In this document: in pieces, positions 46,814 through 57,093 of the stretch
How positions within the stretch are numbered: the first letter of the stretch is position 1
Layout of the letters: every line of letters begins with the position of its first letter
From: DATFQI01 sp963816955
Lineage (GTDB): Bacteria > Actinomycetota > Thermoleophilia > Solirubrobacterales > Solirubrobacteraceae
Reading direction: 5' to 3'
NCBI GenBank assembly: GCA_963816955.1
Contig: CAWFME010000003.1
Span: 124,001-188,000, forward strand
Length of the DNA stretch: 64,000 nucleotides
The notes under the pieces: generated by a model
Databases searched by the model: none
Told to the model about the DNA's origin: nothing
What the model saw: only the letters and a program-made list of their open reading frames with translations
Made by a program: the position numbers and the translations under genes

Positions 46814-47586
46814 CTGGGCCCGGATCGACCGAGGTTCGGATCCGCGGCGCGCACGCCACCGTCCGCGCCGACGGGTTCGAGGACGAGGTCGCCGTCGAGG
46901 AGCCGCTGGAGATCCGCGTCGACGGCCGCGCGCTGGCCGTCACGATGCGCACGCCCGGCCACGACGAGGAGCTCGCGCTCGGGTTCCTCCACGGCGAGGG
47001 GCTGATCGACGGCGTCCGCGACGCCGCGCCGCCGGCCGACCTGGCCGGCAACACGGTCGAGGTCACCGGCCCGCTGCTGCGCGAGCCGTCGGCCCGCTCG
47101 TTCTTCACCTCGTCCTCGTGCGGCGTCTGCGGCAAGGGCGCGCTGGAGGAGGTCGCCGTCCAGGCGGCGCCGATCCCCGCCGGCCCGGCGCTCGAGCGGG
47201 CGCTCGTCGCGGCCCTGCCGGACCGCCTGCGCCAGCCGACGTTCGAGCGCACGGGCGGCCTGCACGCGACCGGCCTGTTCACGCCCGCGGGCGAGCTGCT
47301 GTGCGTGCGCGAGGACGTCGGCCGCCACAACGCGATGGACAAGGTCGTCGGCTGGGCGCTGCGCGAGGGCCTCGTGCCGCTGCACCCCAACGTCCTGTGC
47401 GTGTCCGGGCGGCTCTCGTTCGAGCTCGTCCAGAAGGCCGCCGTGGCCGGCGCGCCGCTGCTCGTGGGCGTGGGCGCGCCGACGTCGCTGGCCGTCTCGC
47501 TCGCCGACGACCGCGGGCTGACCCTGTGCGGGTTCGCCCGCGGAGGCCGCGTGAACGTCTACACCTACAGCAACCGCGTGTTCTAG
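46810..47586 (+). CDS. fdhD: formate dehydrogenase accessory sulfurtransferase
   Basis: A 258-residue protein that moves sulfur from IscS to the Mo cofactor of formate dehydrogenase. It has VAVEEPLEIRVDGRALAVTM, MRTPGHDEELALGFLHGEGL, the persulfide cysteines in FFTSSSCGVCGKGALEEVAV, and the loop CVREDVGRHNAMDKVVGWAL. Coupling to holB by an ATGA overlap is unusual. No formate dehydrogenase is in the window, but fdhD-like factors can also serve other Mo enzymes, so a link to the CO dehydrogenase is conceivable. Confidence 0.92.
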   Translation: MTGPGSTEVRIRGAHATVRADGFEDEVAVEEPLEIRVDGRALAVTMRTPGHDEELALGFLHGEGLIDGVRDAAPPADLAGNTVEVTGPLLREPSARSFFTSSSCGVCGKGALEEVAVQAAPIPAGPALERALVAALPDRLRQPTFERTGGLHATGLFTPAGELLCVREDVGRHNAMDKVVGWALREGLVPLHPNVLCVSGRLSFELVQKAAVAGAPLLVGVGAPTSLAVSLADDRGLTLCGFARGGRVNVYTYSNRVF

Positions 47587-47742
47587 CCCGAATCCGCCGA
47601 TCCCCGTGGTGTCTCGCCGCCGTGGCCGTTCGCCAGAGCCGATTGACCGCGATCCAAGTGACCCGCCACGAGGAACCGCGGTCAATCGACTCTGACTCGG
47701 CCCACGACGGCGAGCCATCCACGGGTCATCGGCGGATTCGGG
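47587..47742. repeat. 156-base imperfect palindrome
   Basis: CCCGAATCCGCCGAT at 47587 pairs with ATCGGCGGATTCGGG ending at 47742, and CGATTGACCGCG near 47640 pairs with CGCGGTCAATCG ending 47688; AGAG/CTCT and CCGTGG/CCACGG lie between. All pairs share a centre at about 47664. It fills the gap between fdhD and the small minus-strand gene and includes the last 17 bases of the latter. Confidence 0.75.
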
Positions 47743-48019
47743 CTGGCGCGCCCGCGGCCGCCTCGCGCAGCTGCCGCCGCCGCATCGGCATCGCGTCGAT
47801 CTTCGCCCACAGCTCGGCGACGCCGACGAGGTTGTCCCAGCGCGCCGCCAGGCCGCCGTCCTTGCCCATCAGCTCGACCAGGAAGCTCGCGCCCTCGCGC
47901 TCGGTGACGTCGAGCTCGCGCTCGTCCGCACCGGCGGGATCGGCGCCGAGCGCCTGCAGCTGCTCGGCCACGAGGGGGTCGCCCGCCGGACCGGTCACGA
48001 TCAGCTCTCGTCTAGTCAT
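47726..48019 (-). CDS. small hypothetical protein
   Basis: A 97-residue soluble protein (MTRRELIVTGPAGDPLVAEQ, then ADERELDVTEREGASFLVEL and VGVAELWAKIDAMPMRRRQL). It looks like a compact alpha/beta domain followed by a basic tail. No family recognised. Its 3' end is embedded in the right arm of the palindrome, which encodes the final RIRR residues. Confidence 0.5.
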   Translation of the reverse strand: MTRRELIVTGPAGDPLVAEQLQALGADPAGADERELDVTEREGASFLVELMGKDGGLAARWDNLVGVAELWAKIDAMPMRRRQLREAAAGAPARIRR

Positions 48020-48031
48020 CGAGGTGCGCTG

Positions 48032-48904
48032 TTACCCCGAAACGCCGCCGATCGGTCCCAACTCGACGGTCAGACCGTGAACCTCGAAGCCCAGGAATGC
48101 GGAAAATCGGCCGTGGTCGGGGCCGTGGAAGTCCGTCGAGCCGGTCGTCAACAGGCCCCGGCGGCCCGCGTGGTCGTGCAGGAGGCGGGTCTGCTCCGCC
48201 GTGTGGGTGACGTAGAAGCACTCGACGCCGTCGAGCCCGGCGTCGGCGAACGCGTCGAGCGTGGAGAGCGCCTCCGCTGGGTCCGCCACGTCCCAGAACG
48301 GGTGCGCCCAGACGGCCACGCCGCCCGCGGCGTGGATGACCTCGATCGCCTCGGCGACCGTCGGCCGGCTGCGGGCCACGTAGGCCTGCGCGCCAGGCAC
48401 GAGGTAGGGCGGGAACAGCTCGTCGCGGCCCGCGATGCCCTCGGCGGCCAGCCGCTCGGCGTTGGCGGGGTGCGCGAGCACGGCGTCGGCGAGGTGCGGC
48501 CGGCCGATCGGCTTGCCCGCCTCGCGGCGCGCCACCAGCGGGGAGTCGTCGAGCTCGAAGCCCAGCTCGCGCAGGCGGTCGGCCATCGCCTCGATCCGGC
48601 GCGCGCGGTCGCCGCGGAAGTCCTCGAGCGTCGCGATCAGCTCCGGGTCGTCGACGTCGAGCTCGTAGCCGAGCACGTGCAGGTCCTCGTGGCCGCCGTG
48701 GACCGCGGACAGCTCCGCTGCGGCGGAGTAGCGCAGGCCGAGCTCGCGCGCCGTCTCGGCCGCCTCTGGCACGCCGTCGACCGTGTCGTGGTCCGTCAGC
48801 GCGAACAGCTCCACGCCCGCGGCCGCCGCGCGCTCGACGACCTCCGCGGCCGGCAGCGTGCCGTCGGAGTGCACGGAGTGGGCCTGCAGGTCGAATGAGG
48901 GCAT
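48032..48904 (-). CDS. PHP-domain phosphoesterase (TrpH/RNase AM-like)
   Basis: A 290-residue protein with the PHP metal motifs FDLQAHSVHSDGTLPAAEVV, LFALTDHDTVDGVPEA, AAELSAVHGGHEDLHVLGYE and, after the inserted domain, VWAHPFWDVADP and TGSTDFHGPDHGRFS. The family hydrolyses 3',5'-nucleoside bisphosphates and trims the 5' end of RNA. ATG 48904 is preceded by a short leader shared with the divergent coiled-coil gene. Confidence 0.86.
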   Translation of the reverse strand: MPSFDLQAHSVHSDGTLPAAEVVERAAAAGVELFALTDHDTVDGVPEAAETARELGLRYSAAAELSAVHGGHEDLHVLGYELDVDDPELIATLEDFRGDRARRIEAMADRLRELGFELDDSPLVARREAGKPIGRPHLADAVLAHPANAERLAAEGIAGRDELFPPYLVPGAQAYVARSRPTVAEAIEVIHAAGGVAVWAHPFWDVADPAEALSTLDAFADAGLDGVECFYVTHTAEQTRLLHDHAGRRGLLTTGSTDFHGPDHGRFSAFLGFEVHGLTVELGPIGGVSG

Positions 48905-48989
48905 CGGGGCAGCCTACGGTTTGACCCCGCCCCGCGACCGGGAAGGCTTGACCGCAACCCCTAGTCGCACCTCAGAGGGAGGAATCGCG

Positions 48990-49475
48990 ATGTCAACAGG
49001 TCTCATCATCGCCATCATCGTGGTGGCGCTCATCCTGCTCGCCGTTCTGTTCTTCATCCCGCGGATGAAGCGCCAGGCTGCACTCAAGAAGCGGGAGCAC
49101 GAGCTCGGGCACCGCCGTGAGGCGGTCGCCACCGAGCACCGCGAGGTCGCCACCGAGCGCGAGCGCGAGGCCGAGATGGCCGAGCGCAAGGCCACGATGG
49201 CCCAGAAGGAGGCCGAGCGCCAGCGCGCGGAGGCCGGGCTGCACCAGGAGCGCGCGACCATGCACGAGCGCGGCGACGCCGACCACGAGCTGATCGAGGA
49301 GCACGAGCGCGAGAAGTTCGCCGGCACCTCGGCCGATCCGGACGGCACGATGGCCCAGGAGCCGCGCAGCGAGTTCGAGGAGGGCCGCGAGGTCGGCCAC
49401 GAGGAGGCCGAGGGCGGCCGCTTCGACCGCGAAGGGCAGTCCACCACGGACACGCCCGGCTCCCGCCGCGCGTAG
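48990..49475 (+). CDS. membrane-anchored coiled-coil protein
   Basis: A 161-residue protein with one N-terminal helix (MSTGLIIAIIVVALILLAVL) and a highly charged rod (EHREVATEREREAEMAERKA, then QKEAERQRAEAGLHQERATM), ending in an acidic tail. A strong AGGGAGGA site precedes ATG 48990. Similar proteins occur in actinobacteria without a known role; they may be stress or envelope scaffolds. Confidence 0.72.
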   Translation: MSTGLIIAIIVVALILLAVLFFIPRMKRQAALKKREHELGHRREAVATEHREVATEREREAEMAERKATMAQKEAERQRAEAGLHQERATMHERGDADHELIEEHEREKFAGTSADPDGTMAQEPRSEFEEGREVGHEEAEGGRFDREGQSTTDTPGSRRA

Positions 49476-49479
49476 CCAG

Positions 49480-51588
49480 CTAGTTGACGGACAGCGTGCC
49501 CTGCGCGAGCAGGGCGCGCGCGTCCTCCGCCGCCAGCGGCGCGGAGACGTGGAAGCCCTGGGCGAACTCGCAGCCCAGGACGCGCAGGTGCTCGAGCTGC
49601 CCGGCGGTCTCGACGCCCTCCGCGATCACCTCGAGCCCGAGGTTGTGCGCGAGCTCGACGATCGCCTTGACGATCTCGAACGAGCCGCCGTCGTGGCCCA
49701 TCCCGCTCACGAGCGGGCCGAAGATCTTCACCGCGTCGCCGGGGAAGCGGTGCAGCAGCCGCAGCGACGACGCGCCCGTCCCGAAGTCGTCGATCTGCCA
49801 GCGCACGCCTAGCGTCTCCAGCACGTGTGCGAGCGTGCGCCGGGTCGCCTCCGCGTCGCGCGAGAGGTCGTGCTCGCGGACCTCGAGCCGCAGGGCGCGC
49901 GGGTCCAGCCCGGTCGTCTTCAGCGTCGCGCCGAGCTCGACCGGGAAGTTGGGCTCCGACAGCTGGCGGTGCGAGACGTTGACGCCGAGCACGACCCCCT
50001 CGCCGCCCGGCAGCGTGCGCCACTCGGCGACCTCGGCGCAGGCGCGCTCGAACACGCGCCGCCCCAGGGCGACGATCAGGCCGGTCTCCTCGGCGATCGG
50101 CACGAAGTCGGCCGGTTCGACCGCGACGCCGTCGGGCCCGTGCCAGCGGGCGAGCGCCTCGAAGCCGACGATCCGCCCGGTCGCGACCTGCACCAGCGGC
50201 TGGTAGGCGACGTCGATCTGGTCGTTCTCGATCGCCCCGCGCAGGTCGGTCTCGAGGTCCAGGCGGCGCATCACGCGCTCGTGCATGCGCGCGTCGAAGA
50301 CGGCGTGGCGGCCCTTGCCCTCGGCCTTGGCGCGGTACATCGCGACGTCGGCGTCGCGCATCACGTCGCCCGGCGCGGCGTCCGGGTCGGCGAGCGCGAT
50401 CCCGATCGACGCGGCCACCACGAGCTCGCGGCCGTCGAGGTGGAACGGGTCCTGCAGCGTCTCCTGGATGCGCTCGGTGATCACGGTCGCCTCGCGCGCG
50501 TCGCAGACGTCGTCGAGCAGGACCGTGAACTCGTCGCCGCCCAGGCGGGCGACGGTGTCGCCGGGGCGCAGGGCCGACTCCAGCCGGCGCGCGACGGCCA
50601 CCAGCAGCCGGTCGCCGACGTGGTGGCCGAGCGAGTCGTTGACGAGCTTGAAGCGGTCGAGGTCCAGGAACAGCACGGCCGCGCAGGTGGCCGGACTGCG
50701 CCGCTGGGCGCGCAGGATCGCCTGCGCCAGGCGGTCCAGGAACAGCACCCGGTTGGGCAGCCCGGTCAGCGCGTCGTGGAGGGCGTCGTGCTGGAGGCGC
50801 TGCTCGGCCCGGCGACGGTCCGTGACGTCGGTCTGCGAGCCGACGACGCGCGTCGCGCGCCCGTTGTGGTCGCGAACGGCGATCCCGCGCGCGAGCATCC
50901 AGCGGTAGCTGCCGTCGCGGTGCTGGATCCGGTGCTCGGACTCGAAGTGCTGCGTGGCGCCGCTCAGGTGGCCCTCGAGCGCTTGGGTGAGCCCGGCGCG
51001 GTCGTCGGGGTGCACGCGGCCCAGCCACTCCCCCGGCGCGTCGCCGATCTCGGCCTCCGGGTAGCCGATCATCGCCTTCCAGCGCGGCGAGAAGTACAGC
51101 TTGTCGGCGCGCACGTCCCAGTCCCACAGCCCGTCGTTGGCGCCCTGGAGCGCGAGCGCGTGGCGCTCCTCGGACTCGGCGAGGCGCCGCAGCGCGGTCT
51201 GGTGGGTGATCGCGTAGCGCAGGCTGCGCTCGAGCGTCGCCGGGCTGGGGTGCACGAGGTAGTCCGAGACGCCGGCCTCCGTCGCCGCCAGGTCGGTCTC
51301 GCGTTCGGCGTGGTCGTCGAGCAGGATCACCGGCGCGTGCGCGGTGTGGGCGAGGATGTCGCGCGCCACGTCCAGCCCCGAGTGGCCCGGGTCGTGCAGC
51401 TCGCGGTCGACCAGGAACGCGTCGTGCGGGTGCTCGTCGAGCGCGGCGAGCGCGGCGCGATGCGTCGTGACCCAGTGGATCTCGTAGCGCGTGCCCTCGA
51501 TCGCCTTCAGGGCCGCGCGCACCGGCGCGTGCGCGGCCTCGTCGGCCTGCACGGCGAGCAGCACGACGTGCTCGGGCAGCCGGCTCAC
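49480..51588 (-). CDS. REC-PAS-GGDEF-EAL cyclic-di-GMP signalling protein
   Basis: A 702-residue protein. Residues about 8-130 are a receiver-like domain (HDAFLVDRELHDPGHSGLDV), 145-265 a PAS domain (GANDGLWDWDVRADKLYFSP), 270-435 GGDEF with intact VARLGGDEFTVLL and the FLDLDRFKLVNDSLGH loop, and 445-700 EAL with VGFEALARWHG, NVSHRQLSEPNF, WQIDDFGTGASSLRLLHRFP and EGVETAGQLEHLRVLGCEFA. The usual K-I-D after FP is K-I-F here, and the ELTES segment reads LEVREHDL, so the phosphodiesterase half may be weak or regulatory. ATG 51588 overlaps the response regulator stop. Confidence 0.88.
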   Translation of the reverse strand: MSRLPEHVVLLAVQADEAAHAPVRAALKAIEGTRYEIHWVTTHRAALAALDEHPHDAFLVDRELHDPGHSGLDVARDILAHTAHAPVILLDDHAERETDLAATEAGVSDYLVHPSPATLERSLRYAITHQTALRRLAESEERHALALQGANDGLWDWDVRADKLYFSPRWKAMIGYPEAEIGDAPGEWLGRVHPDDRAGLTQALEGHLSGATQHFESEHRIQHRDGSYRWMLARGIAVRDHNGRATRVVGSQTDVTDRRRAEQRLQHDALHDALTGLPNRVLFLDRLAQAILRAQRRSPATCAAVLFLDLDRFKLVNDSLGHHVGDRLLVAVARRLESALRPGDTVARLGGDEFTVLLDDVCDAREATVITERIQETLQDPFHLDGRELVVAASIGIALADPDAAPGDVMRDADVAMYRAKAEGKGRHAVFDARMHERVMRRLDLETDLRGAIENDQIDVAYQPLVQVATGRIVGFEALARWHGPDGVAVEPADFVPIAEETGLIVALGRRVFERACAEVAEWRTLPGGEGVVLGVNVSHRQLSEPNFPVELGATLKTTGLDPRALRLEVREHDLSRDAEATRRTLAHVLETLGVRWQIDDFGTGASSLRLLHRFPGDAVKIFGPLVSGMGHDGGSFEIVKAIVELAHNLGLEVIAEGVETAGQLEHLRVLGCEFAQGFHVSAPLAAEDARALLAQGTLSVN

Positions 51589-52091
51589 GCGGGCTCCCGC
51601 TCGGGCGGCAGCACCGCGGTCTCGAGCCAGTAGGCGGTGAAGACCTTCATGAGCTTGACGAGGGCGAGGAAGGTGATGGGCTTGGGCAGGTAGGTGTTGA
51701 TCCCGGCGTCGTACGCGGCGCCGACGGCCTCGAGGTCTCCGTCCGGCGTGAGCGCCACCACCGGGATGCGGCGCAGGTCCTGATTTGACTTGATGGCTCG
51801 GACGGCATCGAGGCCGCGCAGGCGCGGAAGCTCCAGATCCAGGACGATCAGGGCGGGCCGCGGCGAGCTGATCGGATCGAGGTGGCGGCCGCGCCGGTGC
51901 AGGTAGTCGAGCAGGTCCTGCCCGTCGGTGGCGAAGCGCAGGTCGGACGGGCTGCGGCCCTCGAGCAGCGCGTCGCGGGCCATCAGGCGGTAGTTCTCGT
52001 CCGCGTCGGCGAACAGGATCGTGGGCAGCAGCGCCTGGCGCGCCTCGTTGCGCGAGCGCTCGGAGGAAGAGGGGACGAAGCGGTCAGGCAC
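51585..52091 (-). CDS. single-domain response regulator
   Basis: A 168-residue receiver protein of the Rcp1-like long type: TILFADADENYRLMARDALL with the acidic pair, phospho-acceptor Asp in ALIVLDLELPRLRGLDAVRA, Thr in PVVALTPDGDLEAVG and Lys in TYLPKPITFLALVKLMKVF. There is no output domain. Its stop overlaps the start of the GGDEF-EAL gene (ATGA), so the pair is a signalling unit; the cognate kinase is not in the window. Confidence 0.86.
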   Translation of the reverse strand: MPDRFVPSSSERSRNEARQALLPTILFADADENYRLMARDALLEGRSPSDLRFATDGQDLLDYLHRRGRHLDPISSPRPALIVLDLELPRLRGLDAVRAIKSNQDLRRIPVVALTPDGDLEAVGAAYDAGINTYLPKPITFLALVKLMKVFTAYWLETAVLPPEREPA

Positions 52092-52249
52092 GCCCGGCGA
52101 CCTCCCGGCGTGCCGGCCTGCAGACCTTCCCTGGTCCCCGCTTGATCAATCTGGATCTCTGATTTCGCCTCTTGGGCGGCCCTCGTGGCCGCGCCTTGGG
52201 TCGAGCGTATGCCGCGCTCGTTAACCGCGGCAATGCACCTGAGGTCCGA

Positions 52250-54169
52250 TCAGCGAATGTACGACCGCGTTTTCATGGAGATTGCGGGGTCTTCGCGCAG
52301 CCGGGCCGCCAGCTCGCGGGCCCTCGCGGTGGGCGCGGCGCCCAACCCGGCGGGCGTGACGAGCCGGACGGAGGAGCTCAGCAGGATCGCCCGGGCGGAT
52401 GCGAGGTCGGCGAGCGTGAGGGCGGCCTCGCGGGCGCCGGACAGCGCGAGCAGACGCGCGCGCGTGATGCCGGGCAGGATGCGGCCGTCGGCGGGCGGCG
52501 TCAGCAGCGCGCCGTCGCCGTCCTCGACCCAGACGTTCGCCCACGCCGCCTCGAGCACGGCGCCGTCGAGGTCGACGGCCAGCCAGGCCGGCTCCTGCGC
52601 GCGGTCGCGCCACTTGTGCGGGCCGAGCCCGCCGGCCAGCGCGCGCGGCTCCAGGGCGACCTCGGTGGGCGCCGCGGCCTCGGCGCGCGCCTCGACCGCG
52701 GCGTGCCCGTCCGGGTCGAGCAGCACGCGCAGGCGGCCGTCGGGCGGGTTCGCCGGCAGCTCGACGCGCGGATCGGCGCCGTAGAGCGCGCGGGCGCTCG
52801 CGCGCAGCCGCTCGAGGTGGCGGGCGGCGTCGACGGGCTCGCCGCCGCGGACGGCGATCGTCTCCAGCAGGCCGGAGGCCGCGTCGGGCCGGCGGGTCCA
52901 GCGCGACAGGCGGGGCGCGGGCGGCCCCGCCGGCGGCGCGGCCGGCACCGAAGCCCCGAGCGCGCGGGCGATCGGCGCGGCCTTGCCGAGCGCCTCGCGC
53001 AGCTCGGAGTACGGGTCCGAGTCGGCCACGATCCCGCCGCCGCAGCCCAGCCAGGCGCGCTCGCCGGCGAGCTCGAGCGTGCGGATGGCGACGTTGAGCT
53101 GCAGCCCGGCGTGGGGGCTCGAGAAGCCGATCGCGCCCGTGTAGGCCTCCCGCTGGGAGCCCTCCAGCTCGGCGATCACCTTCAGCGCCTGCACCTTCGG
53201 CGCCCCGGTGACCGAGCCGGGCGGGAACGCCGCGCGGACGAGGTCCGCGTCCGTCGTGCCGTCGCGCACGCGCGCACGCACGTCCGTGACGAGATGCCAG
53301 AGGCCGGGGTGGGGCTCGGGCCGGACCGTGCCCGGCTCGACGCTGCCGTAGGCCGCCACGCGCCCGAGGTCGTTGCGCGAGAGGTCGACGATCATCACGT
53401 GCTCCGCCGCGTCCTTGGCCGAGGCGAGCAGGCGGTCGGCGCCCGCCTCGCGCGGGGCGGTGCCCTTGATCGGGGACGTCACGACCGCGGCGCCGCGGCG
53501 GCGCAGGAACAGCTCGGGCGAGAACGACAGCAGCGCGCGGCCCTCGCCGAGGTCCAGGAACGCGCCGTGGCGCGGCTCGAGCTCCGCGGCGCCCGCGAGG
53601 AACGCCTCGGCGGCGTCCCCGCGGAAGGCGCCCTCCAGGCGCAGGGTCACGTTGGCCTGGAACAGCTCCCCGGCGGCGATCCGCTCCACGCACTCCGCGA
53701 CGGCCGCGACGTGGCGGCCGAGCGCGCCGGGCGCCGGCTGGAGCCCCTCGAGCGCGAAGTCCCGCGCGCGCAGCCGCTCCAGCCGCGGCAGCGCGCGTTC
53801 GTCGAGCGCCTCGAACCACCACTGCCCGGCCCGGTCCTGGCGCCACACGTGGTCGTAGAACCCGAGGCTCGCGACGGGGAGCGGCACGGGCCGCGGCGGA
53901 GGCGGGGGCAGCCGCTCGATCGCCGCCCCGAGCCCGTAGCCCAGGAACCCGAACCACCCGCCGCACACGCCCTCGCCGGTCCCGCCCGTCCCGTCGAGCA
54001 CGCCGAGCGCCGGCGGGCCCTCGACGACGCGGACCGGGTCGGAGCCGACGATCGCCCGCGACTCCGCCCACTCGCCCACCAGCGCGAAGGGGCGCGCGTC
54101 GTCGCGGACGGCGCGCAGGACGTCGGCGATCGAGAGGTCGAGCTCGAGCGGGATACGGATGGGGGCCAC
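52250..54169 (-). CDS. pabB: aminodeoxychorismate synthase component I fused to aminodeoxychorismate lyase (PabB-PabC)
   Basis: A 639-residue fusion. Residues 1 to about 400 are PabB: GGWFGFLGYGLGAAIERL, AAGELFQANVTLRLEG, the catalytic VVTSPIKGTAPREAGADRLL (PIKGT, not the PIAGT of anthranilate synthase), HVMIVDLSRNDLGRVA and FPPGSVTGAPKVQALKVIAE. Residues about 425-639 are the PabC lyase: GLLETIAVRGGEPVDAARHL, the PLP lysine in LGPHKWRDRAQEPA, and DGRILPGITRARLLALSG. It makes p-aminobenzoate for folate. A GTase (PabA) is not seen in the window. Confidence 0.9.
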   Translation of the reverse strand: MAPIRIPLELDLSIADVLRAVRDDARPFALVGEWAESRAIVGSDPVRVVEGPPALGVLDGTGGTGEGVCGGWFGFLGYGLGAAIERLPPPPPRPVPLPVASLGFYDHVWRQDRAGQWWFEALDERALPRLERLRARDFALEGLQPAPGALGRHVAAVAECVERIAAGELFQANVTLRLEGAFRGDAAEAFLAGAAELEPRHGAFLDLGEGRALLSFSPELFLRRRGAAVVTSPIKGTAPREAGADRLLASAKDAAEHVMIVDLSRNDLGRVAAYGSVEPGTVRPEPHPGLWHLVTDVRARVRDGTTDADLVRAAFPPGSVTGAPKVQALKVIAELEGSQREAYTGAIGFSSPHAGLQLNVAIRTLELAGERAWLGCGGGIVADSDPYSELREALGKAAPIARALGASVPAAPPAGPPAPRLSRWTRRPDAASGLLETIAVRGGEPVDAARHLERLRASARALYGADPRVELPANPPDGRLRVLLDPDGHAAVEARAEAAAPTEVALEPRALAGGLGPHKWRDRAQEPAWLAVDLDGAVLEAAWANVWVEDGDGALLTPPADGRILPGITRARLLALSGAREAALTLADLASARAILLSSSVRLVTPAGLGAAPTARARELAARLREDPAISMKTRSYIR

Positions 54170-54211
54170 CCGCCGAGTGTGGCGTTTCCCGAGCTATCCT
54201 GAGCCCGCCCC

Positions 54212-54284
54212 GCCGACGTAGCTCAGCTGGTAGAGCACTTCACTCGTAATGAAGGGGTCGCCGGTTCGAGTCCGGCCGTCGGCT
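54212..54284 (+). tRNA. tRNA-Thr(CGT)
   Basis: A 73-base cloverleaf: acceptor GCCGACG pairs with CGTCGGC, D arm GCTCAGCTGGTAGAGC, anticodon arm CTTCA-CTCGTAA-TGAAG with anticodon CGT, T arm GCCGGTTCGAGTCCGGC. The discriminator is T and no CCA is encoded. Frames reading PDSNRRPLHYE across it are artefacts. Confidence 0.95.
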
Positions 54285-54522
54285 TGGAACGGATTCCGCA
54301 GCGGCACGGGCGCGGCAGACCGGGATGTACACGAGCTGCCAGCCGTGCCCGATCTCAACGCGAGATCGCGCGCTGGGGACTGGGCCGGGTGGTGCTTGCT
54401 CGCGCTCTCCGGCGAGCAGTTGCAGGAGCGCAGACCACACGGTGCCGTCGGCCCGGATGCGGCCCCGATCGCCTGCGACGGTCTGCGCTGGTCGACGGGG
54501 CGCGCGTCCCGCTCGAGGGCTC
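54285..54522. other. non-coding stretch after tRNA-Thr
   Basis: No convincing gene. Short frames on both strands run through it; one on the minus strand (with WSALLQLLAGEREQA) is merely open and continues into the tRNA. No integrase, att-like repeat of the tRNA end or transposase is seen. Confidence 0.4.
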
Positions 54523-55428
54523 CTACGCCTGACCCCGTGCCACCTCGAGCACGACCTTCCCGCGCTTGTCGGCGGCCATGCTGCGCTCGAAGGCGCTCGC
54601 GGCCTCCTCGAGCGCGAACACGGAGTCGATCGCCGGAGGCGGCCAGGCATCGTCGAGCAGCGCCGAGATCAGCTCGAGCTGCCGGCGATCCGGTTCGACG
54701 ACGAAGTACATGCTGGTGACACCGCTCGCCGGCGGGGGCTGCTCGGCCACGGAGACGAGCCGGCCGCCCTCGCGCACCACGGCGGGGGAGCGGGCGAGCC
54801 TCTCGCCGCCCGAGGTGTCGAAGACGAGGTCGACGGGTTCGAGGTCCGCGGCCCACGGCCCGGCCGTGTGGTCGATGACGACGTCGGCGCCGAGCTCCCG
54901 TGCGCGCTCCACCCCGCGTGCAGACGTCGTCGCGGTCACGTGGGCGCCGTGGCGGGCTGCCAACGGCGTGGCGAACTGGCCGACACCGCCGGTGGCCCCG
55001 TGGATGAGGACCCGCTCGCCCGCGGCGAGCCCGCCGTGGTCGAACAGCCCCTGCCAGGCGGTGAGCGCCGCGAGCGGCACGGCCGCCGACTCGGGGTGGG
55101 TGAGCGCACGCGGCTTGGGAGCGAGCAGCTCGGTCGGCATCGCGGCGTATTCCGCGGCGACCCCGTCGCGGTCGAACGCAGTCATTCCGTATACCTCGTC
55201 ACCGACGGCCACGTCGTCGACGCCTGGCCCGAGGGCGACGACGACGCCGGACAGCTCGTAGGAGGGGATTGCCGGGAGCCGGTCGACGGGCCACTCGAGC
55301 TCGGCGCGCGTGAGCGCCGCCGCGTGGACGCGAACGAGCGCCTCTCCGTCGCGCGGCGCCGGGGTCGCGACCTGCTCGAGGACGAGCTGATCGGGCCCGC
55401 CGGCGGCACGCAGCACGACGGCTCGCAT
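54523..55428 (-). CDS. zinc-independent MDR oxidoreductase (quinone-oxidoreductase-like)
   Basis: A 301-residue medium-chain dehydrogenase. It begins MRAVVLRAAGGPDQLVLEQV, has YELSGVVVALGPGVDDVAVG, the NADP Rossmann motif AGERVLIHGATGGVGQFATP, DVVIDHTAGPWAADLEPVDL and the C-terminal KRGKVVLEV. The catalytic zinc cysteines of alcohol dehydrogenases are missing, as in NADP-dependent quinone/enoyl reductases. ATG 55428 is taken; the frame upstream is open but not conserved. Confidence 0.86.
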   Translation of the reverse strand: MRAVVLRAAGGPDQLVLEQVATPAPRDGEALVRVHAAALTRAELEWPVDRLPAIPSYELSGVVVALGPGVDDVAVGDEVYGMTAFDRDGVAAEYAAMPTELLAPKPRALTHPESAAVPLAALTAWQGLFDHGGLAAGERVLIHGATGGVGQFATPLAARHGAHVTATTSARGVERARELGADVVIDHTAGPWAADLEPVDLVFDTSGGERLARSPAVVREGGRLVSVAEQPPPASGVTSMYFVVEPDRRQLELISALLDDAWPPPAIDSVFALEEAASAFERSMAADKRGKVVLEVARGQA

Positions 55429-55534
55429 CGTCGTCGGAGTCACCCGGTGGATGCTGTCACGCTGCGACGCGCCCGGCGAGCCGACGAACCCAATGCCACG
55501 ACGATGGGGCACGGCCCTGCGGCGGGCGGAATGA

Positions 55535-56992
<1,458 letters not shown>

Positions 56993-57093
56993 GCGTTTGA
57001 CCCCCTCGTGAGTTCTCCGGCTGCTCGACGCGAGACTACTTCCGACCCCGGCGTCGGGCTGTCGCCGGACGCGACTGGGGATAGGGTTGCGCG

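Noticed and set aside
54212..54522. Integration site at tRNA-Thr
   Set aside because: The 3' end of the tRNA is not repeated downstream in the window and no integrase is present.
54194..54856. Minus-strand protein ending in PDSNRRPLHYE-like sequence
   Set aside because: This is translation through tRNA-Thr, a common annotation artefact.
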